Source: Ktedonobacteria bacterium brp13
Lineage (GTDB): Bacteria; Chloroflexota; Ktedonobacteria; Ktedonobacterales; Ktedonobacteraceae
Assembly: GCA_015099395.1 (NCBI GenBank)
Contig: AP024096.1
Location: 5,745,485-5,809,484, forward strand
Reading direction: 5' to 3'
DNA length: 64,000 bases
Under the pieces are notes generated by a model that was not told the origin of the DNA, ran no database searches, and worked only from the letters and a program-made list of their open reading frames with translations. The stretch's first letter is position 1; the number at the start of each line of letters is the position of its first letter. A program made the translations under genes and the position numbers. Shown here one piece after another: positions 53,111 through 61,564 of the stretch.

Positions 53111-53290
53111 CCTTGCATTTTGGCTTGATTGGCAAGCTGTAGGCTCTGACCACTTCCTCCTGTGTGTGCCGATAGATGAATTTGCGTTTGAAAAGAGCTC
53201 GACACTGAGGACAGAAAAAAGTCGTATAACCGAGTTTGGTTTTCTTGGCTCGTTTCCTGGTGACGGTGGCTGTACAAATGGTGATTGTAT
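53110..53290 (-). pseudogene. second IS6-like zinc-finger remnant
   Basis: CTATVTRKRAKKTKLGYTTF and FCPQCRALFKRKF repeat the zinc-finger segment of the relic at 95-451 (KERAKKTKLGYTTFFCPHCR). The frame drifts after RHTQEEVVRAY. The next 160 bases to 53451 hold a TTTACAAATCCCAACC stretch similar to the TGTAAAT ends and no gene. Confidence 0.6.
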
Positions 53291-53451
53291 CATATCAGTA
53301 TTTACAAATCCCAACCATTTGTCCCATAGGCCGTAACCAAATCATTGGTCAATGCAACATTCTTAGTAAGAGCATTCTCATGTGGGCGGTTCTGTGTTTG
53401 AGAATTGCCTGTCAGCAGAATCTGAATCTGGACGTTTCAAGGAAGTAAAGA

Positions 53452-54489
53452 ATGAGTGTCCTCTCTTACGGAGAATTCCCGAGTCAACAAAGTTCCGGTA
53501 AGGAGCATCCTCCTAAAGGAGTCTCGCAGTTTAAAGCACCCCTGAGATTTCAGTCCGGTGTGCAGTCTGGCACACTGCTAGAACAAGGCCAACGTCGCTC
53601 CACACCAGGAAGCACTTCTTCCAAGGAAGTATCACAGTTTAAAGCACCCCTGAGACTTCAGTCCGGCGTGCAGTCTGGCAAATTGCTAGAACAAGACCAA
53701 GCATATTCAGCATCTGGAGCGTCACCATTCAATGGTGCACCACTCTTTCAAGTGACCAATCCGTCGCAACCCGTTGCACAACAGCCAGAAAAGTGGATAG
53801 AGCAAGGGCGATATTACGCTCCATCCGGGATGCATCCCTCCAATACTGCATTCCAACACTCTGGGCCAACGATGTCTTCTCCCAGAGTCATGGCTCCCTC
53901 CTCTATTGTTGCACGTGATACTTATTTTGCTGGTAATCCAATGACACAGAAAAGCAATATTTTAACTGATCCATATGTTGGTATACCAGCTCCCCTTTCC
54001 CCTCTGGAAGCACTGAGACAGCAGAGGCAATCCTCTCAGTTCTTGAGAGAGTCAGAGCAATCCTGGCAACCTGCACTTCCACAGACTGAAGCGCAGATGA
54101 GGACAGAACCACTGCGTAAAACAAAGGCACACGTCACGATGAAGGTGATCCTCATGGGAGGAACAGTACTCCTTGTGGGAGGAATAGCTTCTTTCCTGCT
54201 CCTGCGTTTCCCTACCTACCTTGTGGTGACCTGGGCCATCCTCATCATCGTCTTCTCAAATCTGGTCAGCCGGGAACTGCGCTCTTACTATCAGCCTACG
54301 CCGACGACGCTGCGTATGGAGGCGGAATATCCCTCCACCATCTCTCCATCTCACGGTGTGGATATGGGACGCGACCCTGTGCTCAAGGACATCAGTGATA
54401 CGACGGGGTACCTCAAGGCGCTCAGTCTTGCCTTCACGCCAGGTCAGCCAACTCAGACCTTCCTTCCAGAAAAGGAGTACAAGGTATGA
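53452..54489 (+). CDS. repeat-containing membrane protein coupled to the GT2 synthase
   Basis: The 345-residue protein has a long hydrophilic N-terminal part of about 225 residues with a duplicated unit (VSQFKAPLRFQSGVQSGTLL near 26 and VSQFKAPLRLQSGVQSGKLL near 62, both followed by EQ). Two adjacent membrane helices follow (VILMGGTVLLVGGIASFLLL, YLVVTWAILIIVFSNLV), then a 75-residue tail. AAGGAAG is six bases before the ATG. Its stop overlaps the start of the synthase gene (ATGA). No known family; the coupling suggests an accessory or regulatory subunit of the synthase. Confidence 0.72.
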   Translation: MSVLSYGEFPSQQSSGKEHPPKGVSQFKAPLRFQSGVQSGTLLEQGQRRSTPGSTSSKEVSQFKAPLRLQSGVQSGKLLEQDQAYSASGASPFNGAPLFQVTNPSQPVAQQPEKWIEQGRYYAPSGMHPSNTAFQHSGPTMSSPRVMAPSSIVARDTYFAGNPMTQKSNILTDPYVGIPAPLSPLEALRQQRQSSQFLRESEQSWQPALPQTEAQMRTEPLRKTKAHVTMKVILMGGTVLLVGGIASFLLLRFPTYLVVTWAILIIVFSNLVSRELRSYYQPTPTTLRMEAEYPSTISPSHGVDMGRDPVLKDISDTTGYLKALSLAFTPGQPTQTFLPEKEYKV

Positions 54490-55856
54490 TGACGAGGGCA
54501 AGCAGAGCCTTTCTGGCTAAACTGATCGTCTACAGTCTCCTCTACGTGGCTACGCTCTCGATCTTCATCTCGATAGTGCTCTTCAAACCGCACCCAGTAG
54601 AGTCACCACTGGTGAACATCACCCGTGGCATCATCATCTTTTTTGCCGGTGTGCTCCTTACCAAGTACACGGCCTATATGTTTCTCAGCCCCTGGTACGA
54701 GATTCTCCAGATACGCAAACACCAACGTAAGACCCTCTACGAGCCATACAATCCCCTGGTCTCAGTGATCATTCCGGCCTGGAACGAGGAGATCGGATTG
54801 CTGAACACAGTGAAAACACTGCTGGAAAGCACATACCGGAATCTGGAGATCGTCGTTGTCAATGATGGTTCCACAGATGGCTCAGACGCCCTGATGCGAA
54901 CATTCGTGTACAAGTATGAACGACAGACCTCAGGGAGAGGAGACATGCCCCGTCTGGTGTACCATTATCAGTCCAATGGCGGCAAGGGGAAGGCGCTCAA
55001 CACAGGCATTAGCCTCTCGCATGGACAGATCATTGTCTCCATCGATGCTGACTGTCTGGTACATCGTGAGGCTATGGCCAACTTTGTGACCTGCTTCCGC
55101 GACCCAGAGGTAATGGCAGCCGTGGGGAACGTCAAAATTGGCAATACCAGGACACTGGTCGGGGCAATCCAACACCTTGAATATCTCTTCTCCTTCTACT
55201 TCAAGAAGGCCGATTCCGTCATGAACACCATCTATATCATCGGGGGAGCCGCAGGAGCCTTTCGTCGTGAGGTATTCGAGCGACTGGGAGGCTATAGCGT
55301 TCAGAATATTACCGAGGATATTGAACTGTCCGTGCGAATCCAGAAGGCAGGCTGGAAGATTGTCTATGTGCCGGATGCCATTATCTACACGGAGGGTGCG
55401 AGCACCATCCGTGGCTTGATGAAACAACGCCTCCGCTGGAAGCGTGGGAGATTTGAGACATTCCGCGACCATCGCTCATTATTTTTCAGTCGCAAACCCG
55501 AGCATAATAAACTGCTCACCTGGGTGGTATTACCACTTGCCTACTTTGGGGACCTCCAGTTGGGCTTTGAGCCGTTCTTCATCCTGGTGCTCTTCCTCTT
55601 TTCGATCGTGTCCCAGGACTTTTCCGCCTTTCTTAGCGGCGTGCTGGTGGTCTCGGTGATGTTCTTTATTCAGCTCTTTGATGATAAGCGCACACGCCAG
55701 TTCTCTTATCTGTTACTGACACCGATTGGTTGGCTCCTCTTCTATGTGACCACCTTCGTTGAGTTTAGTGCGCTGCTGCAAGCGGTGTGGGGGCTGATAC
55801 GTAAGCGTGAACTCAAGTGGCAGAAATGGCAGCGCATGGGAGCCACTGATGAGTGA
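54486..55856 (+). CDS. processive family 2 glycosyltransferase (PgaC/IcaA/hyaluronan-synthase type)
   Basis: The 456-residue membrane protein has two N-terminal helices, a GT-A domain with LVSVIIPAWNEEIGLLNTVK, VVVNDGSTDGSD (first Asp), QSNGGKGKALNTGI, SIDADCLV (DxD), ITEDIELSVRIQ (base, TED) and QRLRWKRGR (Q-x-x-RW), and three to four C-terminal helices. The D, DxD, D, QxxRW set is that of processive beta-glycan synthases such as poly-N-acetylglucosamine synthase. AAGGAG lies eight bases before the ATG. It is followed by a GH18-like gene, as PgaC-type loci often include a hydrolase or deacetylase. Confidence 0.9.
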   Translation: MMTRASRAFLAKLIVYSLLYVATLSIFISIVLFKPHPVESPLVNITRGIIIFFAGVLLTKYTAYMFLSPWYEILQIRKHQRKTLYEPYNPLVSVIIPAWNEEIGLLNTVKTLLESTYRNLEIVVVNDGSTDGSDALMRTFVYKYERQTSGRGDMPRLVYHYQSNGGKGKALNTGISLSHGQIIVSIDADCLVHREAMANFVTCFRDPEVMAAVGNVKIGNTRTLVGAIQHLEYLFSFYFKKADSVMNTIYIIGGAAGAFRREVFERLGGYSVQNITEDIELSVRIQKAGWKIVYVPDAIIYTEGASTIRGLMKQRLRWKRGRFETFRDHRSLFFSRKPEHNKLLTWVVLPLAYFGDLQLGFEPFFILVLFLFSIVSQDFSAFLSGVLVVSVMFFIQLFDDKRTRQFSYLLLTPIGWLLFYVTTFVEFSALLQAVWGLIRKRELKWQKWQRMGATDE

Positions 55857-56025
55857 AGCTAACAGGTCATGGGTTGCAATACTGGCCAAAAGCAAGAGTA
55901 CCTTGTGGTACACATCTTGAAATCTAGCCGAAGGAGGGATATGGTGGAGAGCAAGAAGAGGAATTTTTTATAAAACGGCAAAAATATACAAGCGTATCAC
56001 CGGTATCCTTGGAGAAAGTCTGGCC

Positions 56026-57132
56026 ATGAAAATATGTAAAAGAAGAGCATTCACTCAAAAGTTGACGTTTGTTACTCTGAGCATTCTTATTATTTCTATA
56101 CCGATAGCATTGATTATGATCCACTATGGACACAATGCCCGACAGAGCGTTCCCTCTTTTGCATCAAAACCTACTTCTCCGACAGCTTCCTGGAAAGCCC
56201 ATGCTATGGCATGGATCTATCCTGGACCCCCTGCATGTAATGCTGTGAATGAGTTTAAGGATGGGAGTGAAATAGATACATTAAAGCCACAATACTATAC
56301 CCTTAATACATCAGGAACATTAATTCAACTTACTACGGCGACTGATGGCTGTAATGCCTACTCTCAGGAAAATGCATTAGAAATAAAAAAATACTCTACA
56401 CACCAATATGTGACTGTTTCGGGAAATACACCAGGTATGGATGCACTGGTGACGAGTCAAGCAAAAATGGTCCAAGCAGTGACGACATTGAAAACCTTTT
56501 TGGATACGGTAAAATTTACTGGTGTTGAAATTGATTTTGAAGGATTTCCACAGTGGACGCCACAGCAATACGATGGGTACAAAAATTTTCTGGTGCAACT
56601 TGGGGACACGTTGCATCAGAATGGATATAAACTGATGATTGATGGGCCAGCAGTTCTTGCGAATGATTCGTCTCACTATCAGTGGCGATATGAGGATTTT
56701 AATACGCTTCCCGTTGATTACATTGTGGTGATGGAATATGATTGGCAATATGATTTTGGTATTGGGACACCAGTTGCACCACTTGCACGAATACAAGATG
56801 TAACCCGGGAGGTTATAGGAAAGATAACGGATATCAATAAAATTGTTATCGGTATTCCTTCTTACGGATATCATGGACAAATAGGAGGAGATACCATTAC
56901 CATTGATACGAATGCACAATCACAAACGTATGCTGGATACGCGACCGCAAAACGAGATCCTGCGTCAGCAGAAATGACGTTTACCAGTGGAGGTGTCTTC
57001 TATGACTATGCGGACTCGCAAACATTAAATACCAAACGAAGTCTGATTGAAGATCTTGGTATTAAGAATATTTCGGTATGGCATTTGGGAGGGAACCAAT
57101 GGTTTTCAGGAAAGGCGGAACCTCACTCTTAG
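56026..57132 (+). CDS. membrane-anchored glycoside hydrolase of the GH18 type
   Basis: The 368-residue protein has an N-terminal anchor helix (FVTLSILIISIPIALIMIHY) and an exported barrel: PQYYTLNTSG (strand 1), FTGVEIDFEGFPQ (the DxxDxDxE-type strand 4 with the catalytic Glu), YIVVMEYDWQYD (M-x-YD), IVIGIPSYGY, and NISVWHLGGN (the strand 8 Trp). GH18 members cleave beta-1,4-N-acetylglucosamine polymers. Next to a PgaC-like synthase it may trim or release the polymer made by that enzyme. It lies 169 bases after the synthase stop. Confidence 0.82.
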   Translation: MKICKRRAFTQKLTFVTLSILIISIPIALIMIHYGHNARQSVPSFASKPTSPTASWKAHAMAWIYPGPPACNAVNEFKDGSEIDTLKPQYYTLNTSGTLIQLTTATDGCNAYSQENALEIKKYSTHQYVTVSGNTPGMDALVTSQAKMVQAVTTLKTFLDTVKFTGVEIDFEGFPQWTPQQYDGYKNFLVQLGDTLHQNGYKLMIDGPAVLANDSSHYQWRYEDFNTLPVDYIVVMEYDWQYDFGIGTPVAPLARIQDVTREVIGKITDINKIVIGIPSYGYHGQIGGDTITIDTNAQSQTYAGYATAKRDPASAEMTFTSGGVFYDYADSQTLNTKRSLIEDLGIKNISVWHLGGNQWFSGKAEPHS

Positions 57133-57257
57133 CTCGACTCCACGGCACGTCGCATCAGTGTGCAGATCCTGACGCCGCGGTGCCTTTTTTTAGGAACAGA
57201 GATATTCCCTTCGAAGAGGTCATGAGTAATCAACACATCTTTATGATCTTACATAAA

Positions 57258-57289
57258 AGAGACCCTGCCACTTCGCCAGCAAGGTCTCT
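57258..57289 (-). terminator. terminator on the minus strand
   Basis: Read on the minus strand AGAGACCTTGC (57289-57279) pairs with GCAGGGTCTCT (57268-57258), 11 bases with one G-U, followed by TTTTATG. It sits behind the peptidase remnant and could also serve the GH18 gene from the other side. Confidence 0.6.
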
Positions 57290-57307
57290 GAAGAGCGTTC
57301 GCGAGAC

Positions 57308-57448
57308 TTAGAAAGCCCCAATCCCATTTGGTGTGCCAAGACCAGTAGGACCATCATAGCCAGAAACACCAGTGCAGAGGTAAGATCCACCGCAACTGCC
57401 ATTGCTCCCGCTGGTTACATCAAACAGACTACTTGTATGGCTACACGT
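57308..57448 (-). pseudogene. C-terminal scrap of a secreted serine peptidase (S53/S8-like)
   Basis: The minus frame ends FDVTSGSNGSCGGSYLCTGV, SGYDGPTGLGTPNGIGAF-stop. This is the calcium-binding/C-terminal stretch of sedolisin-type peptidases (GYDGPTGLGTPNG). Only about 45 residues are left. It is followed by its own terminator. Confidence 0.6.
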
Positions 57449-57592
57449 GCTGTATATTTGTCTCGAGAACCGTAACTATGAGATAGTCTTTCGCAACTAT
57501 AGAAGTAAGAGGTTCGCTTCTCATTATTTTAAGTCTATACATTATTTTCTATATATCTATATAGTAAAAAACCGGTGGGAGTAGGTATATCC

Positions 57593-58291
57593 ATGGTTTC
57601 TTGGTGGCAGTCCATCGGAAGGGCATTCCCTGATCAGGAAAAACAACCCCTTGTATTTGAACAGACACTGGCGAGTGCAAAAAAGGGTGATACCGAGGCG
57701 ATAACAGCACTCTATCGTCACTTTCTTCCTGGTGTGTTCGGCTATATTGCGGCCCGTGTGCCCGATCGTCCTACCGCCGAAGATCTTACTTCTGAGGTCT
57801 TTCTCAAGATGGTTGAGGGGATGGAGAGAGTTCGCGCCACTGAAGAAGTAAGCATTGCGGCCTGGCTTCTACAGGTTGCGCGTATTACCATCGCAAACTA
57901 CTATCGACAGCGAGAGAAACAGCCAGCGTTTGTTTCTCTCTCAAACGTGAATGGGGAAGGAGATACAGCGATTAGCGAAAGTTCTACACTGTTCGTCAAT
58001 CATCCTGATACCGATCCCGTTTTGCGTTCAGAGGCTCGTGAAGATTGGGATGTCGTGGTTCATGCTATCAACAGTCTTACAGAGGAACAGCGTCAGGTCC
58101 TGGTCGGACGTTTGATCCTTGGCTACGATGTGGCAACCGTGGCACGAATGATAGGCAAACAGGCCAACGCAGTCAAAGCGCTACAATTCCGCGCTTTACA
58201 GAGTTTGAACCGTCTCTTAGCGAAAAAGAGACGATCTGAAATTGAACGTCTTGCTCAACACCATACGTTACCCGAGGAGAACATTCGATGA
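57593..58291 (+). CDS. ECF-type RNA polymerase sigma factor
   Basis: The 232-residue protein has region 2 (ALYRHFLPGVFGYIAARVPD, TAEDLTSEVFLKMVEGMERV, AAWLLQVARITIANYYRQRE) and region 4 (SLTEEQRQVLVGRLILGYDV, ATVARMIGKQANAVKALQFR). The start at 57593 has AGTAGG seven bases upstream. It overlaps the following membrane-protein gene by ATGA. The sigma unit differs clearly from the one at 9012. Confidence 0.92.
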   Translation: MVSWWQSIGRAFPDQEKQPLVFEQTLASAKKGDTEAITALYRHFLPGVFGYIAARVPDRPTAEDLTSEVFLKMVEGMERVRATEEVSIAAWLLQVARITIANYYRQREKQPAFVSLSNVNGEGDTAISESSTLFVNHPDTDPVLRSEAREDWDVVVHAINSLTEEQRQVLVGRLILGYDVATVARMIGKQANAVKALQFRALQSLNRLLAKKRRSEIERLAQHHTLPEENIR

Positions 58292-59235
58292 AACCGCAGC
58301 AACAGCATCGCGCTGACCAACTTGAAGAGCTGCTCTCTTCTTATTCAGACCAGCATGTACCAGCGCACATGCGACCAGTCGTCTCTGATGGTGTTGACCC
58401 CGAAGTGCATGAAATGGCAATGGTTGCGCAATATCTGCAGGCATCGTCTTCTTTGGTGCCTGATCCCGTCTTCGTTCAACATTTAGAACGAAAAGTCCTG
58501 GCTCACAGTGTACGCCATATGCAGACAAAAGTGGCGCAGGACGAGTGGCATTGGTTCAGTCGTCTCGTGAAAGGGAAGGCTCTGGTTGCAGCAATAGTCG
58601 GGGCCGTGCTTTTGGGGGGGATGGGAATCGCGCTGGCAGCCACGCCTGCTGGACATACGCTGGTGCAAAATATTGTAGGGGTTCATGCGACGGTATCGCC
58701 TACGCAGGAGTCTCATCAGAAAGATGCACATCCTGCGACAGCGACAGCAGCTGCGAATAAGCACGGCCAGAATGGGAATGCCCCTGCCTGTGCCGGTCTA
58801 CCCGCAGCCCAACAACTGGCCACGAAATTTTCCCTGAGCGCCGCGAGCAATGGCAGTGCTATGCAAGTGATCTGTGCGCTGCATGATGCCAGTTTCCAGG
58901 GGACGGTCGATGGCAAGCGTGTCACCACGCATCAGGCTCTCGGCTATGAAGAGATCGATCAACTCCTGACATATGCCCAGTCATTGGCTGCGAAAAAGGG
59001 GGAGAAACTGACCACGAGCAATGTGCAAATGTATGTCGCAACGGCTCTCAATACCTGTGGTTCAACATCGGTGGCGCTCTGCACAAATAGCCATCCTGCC
59101 GGCAGTGGCCAGGGCAATAGCAGGAAACCAACGAATACGCCAACTCCTTCCGCCAATGGGAGGCCAACGAGCACGCCAACGCCCCACGCCACGGGAAAAC
59201 CAATAAGTACTTCAACTCCTCCAGCCCAGAAGTAA
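58288..59235 (+). CDS. single-pass membrane protein, probable anti-sigma partner (DUF5667-like)
   Basis: The 315-residue protein has a cytoplasmic part of about 90 residues (ELLSSYSDQHVPAHMRPVVS .. LVPDPVFVQHLERKV, as in DUF5667-type proteins), one helix (ALVAAIVGAVLLGGMGIALA) and an exported part of about 200 residues. The exported part contains four cysteines (APACAG, VICALH, NTCGS, ALCTNS) that could form two disulfides. It ends in a low-complexity TPTPSANGRPTSTPTPHATG tail. GAGGAG lies eight bases before the ATG, which overlaps the sigma stop. The role as sensor/anti-sigma is inferred from coupling and topology. Confidence 0.75.
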   Translation: MKPQQQHRADQLEELLSSYSDQHVPAHMRPVVSDGVDPEVHEMAMVAQYLQASSSLVPDPVFVQHLERKVLAHSVRHMQTKVAQDEWHWFSRLVKGKALVAAIVGAVLLGGMGIALAATPAGHTLVQNIVGVHATVSPTQESHQKDAHPATATAAANKHGQNGNAPACAGLPAAQQLATKFSLSAASNGSAMQVICALHDASFQGTVDGKRVTTHQALGYEEIDQLLTYAQSLAAKKGEKLTTSNVQMYVATALNTCGSTSVALCTNSHPAGSGQGNSRKPTNTPTPSANGRPTSTPTPHATGKPISTSTPPAQK

Positions 59236-59472
59236 TACGCTCTACAGACATGAGATTTCATCTCCTTCGATGTTGCTGGTCTATCCACCTGTTTTTACGC
59301 TCGAAATAGACATAGATAGACCGGAATACACCGTCGGACTCGAATTCCTAGAAACTCGCCAACATGTTAGTAGCGTATAGGGAGCATGAATTGTATTGAT
59401 CATACTCCCTTCTGGTACGCCCTCTCATAGCTCTGATATGGAAGATGCCAGGTTAGATGCATTACAAAGGCG

Positions 59473-61116
59473 TCACCTTGCAATCATCCAGCTAAAGAGA
59501 TACTGTTGGCCCATCACCAGTAGACCGAGAATAGTCGCCAGCGCGATGCTATGGAGGAAGGTCCGGCGTATGATGAGACCTTCTTTTCCCACCAACCTGG
59601 TCGTTGAAACGCCCGTGGTGACATTTTGCGGCGAGATCATTTTCGACATGACTGCTCCACTGCTATTGCTGGCAGCCATCAACACAGGACTAAGGTTCAA
59701 CTGGCGAGCAGCCACCACTTGCAAGTTTCCAAACAGAGCATTGCTCGACGTATCGCTCCCACTCAAGAAGCAGGCAATCCAGCCCAGAAAAACAGAGAAG
59801 AAGGGGAAGATTGCTCCGACGCTAGAGATGGCTAGACCGAGTGTATAAGACATCCCGGAATAGTTGTATAGGTACGCCAGTCCAATAATGAGCATGACTG
59901 TTAGAATGGCTTTGTTCAGTTGGCGCCAGGTATCTCCAATCGCCTGGAGTACAATTATTGGCTTGGAACCAACTGCGATGGCGACGATAGCGGTCAGCAG
60001 CATTGCCAGCAGGATAGCTGTACCGGTGCCCAGTGGCTGGAAGTTGTAGATAGCTGTATACGGTTTGTTATAGAGCGTGAGAAAGACCTGGTTGTTCAAG
60101 TCCGGCCATTTGATCAATTGTGCACCAATAGCCGGGATCTTTAGAAATGTCCAGGCGATGACGATGATGCTCACCGTGGCCCAGGGCAGCCAGGCCAGGA
60201 TCGTCTCACGGGCATTGGGCCGTCCTCTTGTTTGTGATGGATTTTGGTCAGCGGTAGCGGAAACTTCAGGAGCAAAATGAGCACGGTAGATATCGATGTC
60301 CCGTGGCTGCCAGAATTGTACAAAGGTGATCACACAGATGAGTGATACCAGGGATGCCAGTACGTCAGGTAATTCTGGTCCAATGAAATTGGAGACGGCG
60401 AATTGGGTGAGCGCGAAGGAAAGTCCGGCGATCAAGGCGACAGGCCATATTGTGCGCAAACTGCGAAAGCCTGAATAGAAGACCATCGCGTAAAATGGTA
60501 AAATTACAGCAAAGAATGGGAGTTGACGCCCAACCATTGCTGCCAATGTTCCGGCGGGCAGACCTGTGACACTCGCTAATGTGGTGATCGGCACGCCTAA
60601 TGCGCCAAAAGCGACTGGTGTGGTATTAAATATCAGCGTGAGTGTCACAGCTTCAAGCACGGGAAAGCCAAGTGCAATGAGCAATGCGCTGCCGATGGCG
60701 ACCGGTGTGCCGAAGCCAGCGACGCCTTCCATCAGTGCGCCAAAGCTAAAACCTATGATCAAGAGGAGAATGCGTCTGTCGGCTGGCACATTGTAGACCA
60801 TCCAGCGTCGGAACAACTCGAATGAACCAGAACGTACTGCGACATTATACAGACACATGGCCCACCACACTATCCACATTACCGGAACAAGGGCGAAGGC
60901 TACACCGTTGAGTGTGGATGTCGCTGCCAGATTCACTGGCATACCCCACACAAATATGGCGATGAGAAGACCGACAATGAGTCCGGCCAGAGCGGCTTGC
61001 CATGCGGGTAATTTTACAACTCCAAGCAATACGAGGACGACAAGAATGGGGATAAAACCAACCAGAAAAGAAAAGAAGAGGTTACTTGCGACAGGAACGA
61101 GTATCTGGTGGAACAT
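59473..61116 (-). CDS. lldP: L-lactate permease (LctP family)
   Basis: The 547-residue polytopic protein has about 13 helices and LctP signatures: FSFGALMEGVAGFGTPVAIG, LGFPVLEAVTLTLIFNTTPV, AFGALGVPITTLASVTGL, FLSGSDTSSNALFGNLQVVA and NSSGAVMSKMISPQN. It imports lactate or glycolate with protons. The ATG at 61116 is chosen since GGAGG lies eight bases upstream. Intergenic 59236-59472 before its stop contains no gene. The pqq operon lies upstream on the same strand, 450 bases away. Confidence 0.93.
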   Translation of the reverse strand: MFHQILVPVASNLFFSFLVGFIPILVVLVLLGVVKLPAWQAALAGLIVGLLIAIFVWGMPVNLAATSTLNGVAFALVPVMWIVWWAMCLYNVAVRSGSFELFRRWMVYNVPADRRILLLIIGFSFGALMEGVAGFGTPVAIGSALLIALGFPVLEAVTLTLIFNTTPVAFGALGVPITTLASVTGLPAGTLAAMVGRQLPFFAVILPFYAMVFYSGFRSLRTIWPVALIAGLSFALTQFAVSNFIGPELPDVLASLVSLICVITFVQFWQPRDIDIYRAHFAPEVSATADQNPSQTRGRPNARETILAWLPWATVSIIVIAWTFLKIPAIGAQLIKWPDLNNQVFLTLYNKPYTAIYNFQPLGTGTAILLAMLLTAIVAIAVGSKPIIVLQAIGDTWRQLNKAILTVMLIIGLAYLYNYSGMSYTLGLAISSVGAIFPFFSVFLGWIACFLSGSDTSSNALFGNLQVVAARQLNLSPVLMAASNSSGAVMSKMISPQNVTTGVSTTRLVGKEGLIIRRTFLHSIALATILGLLVMGQQYLFSWMIAR

Positions 61117-61283
61117 CAGCGTTGCCTCCATGTGTACCAGGTTGTACGACTTCCATGTCTAGCACTCAATTTGTGTGCTCTGAAGAGGAATTTATTACTC
61201 CTTTCTTATAATTTCCACTGATTGTGCAAATAAGCTAAGATAGGATTCGCGGGGGGAGAAGTACTTTTGCTTAGATTATAATA

Positions 61284-61310
61284 TTGACATATTATATGTG
61301 TATTTGTCAA
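61284..61310. promoter_or_regulatory. TTGACA-15-TGTCAA inverted repeat upstream of lldP
   Basis: A symmetric 27-base site in a very AT-rich stretch, about 170 bases before the lldP start. Each arm could be a -35 box, giving promoters in both directions, or together they could be an operator of a GntR-type regulator. The -10 partner for lldP is not clear. Confidence 0.35.
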
Positions 61311-61365
61311 GCCGGGGCGAGCCTTGCCTTATTTGGGGCAAAATTCAGGCAGTCTAAGATCTTAT

Positions 61366-61419
61366 TCCGAAAACCAACGCGACTGGCGTCGCTCGTGCTC
61401 GCACACGCAAGTTTTCGGA
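61366..61419. other. structured 54-base inverted repeat
   Basis: TCCGAAAAC (61366-61374) pairs with GTTTTCGGA (61411-61419) and encloses a second hairpin GCGAC-TGGC-GTCGC. No frame here. It may be a palindromic repeat unit or a structured leader of lldP. Confidence 0.35.
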
Positions 61420-61441
61420 TCAGTAGTAAACGTCAATATGC

Positions 61442-61467
61442 TGTCAGCGCAACGCTTTGCGCTGACA
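61442..61467 (-). terminator. stem-loop after the pqq operon
   Basis: TGTCAGCGCAA (61442-61452) pairs perfectly with TTGCGCTGACA (61457-61467) across a 4-base loop, about 100 bases after the pqqE stop. There is no T-run in either direction. Confidence 0.5.
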
Positions 61468-61564
61468 ATTGACTCTCTTTCGAGCCGTATGTAGGGAACG
61501 TTTCAGCGCAGTTAATAGCCGTAGTACCAGGGTCCATGGTGACAAATGTGTGAGCTGTATATGG

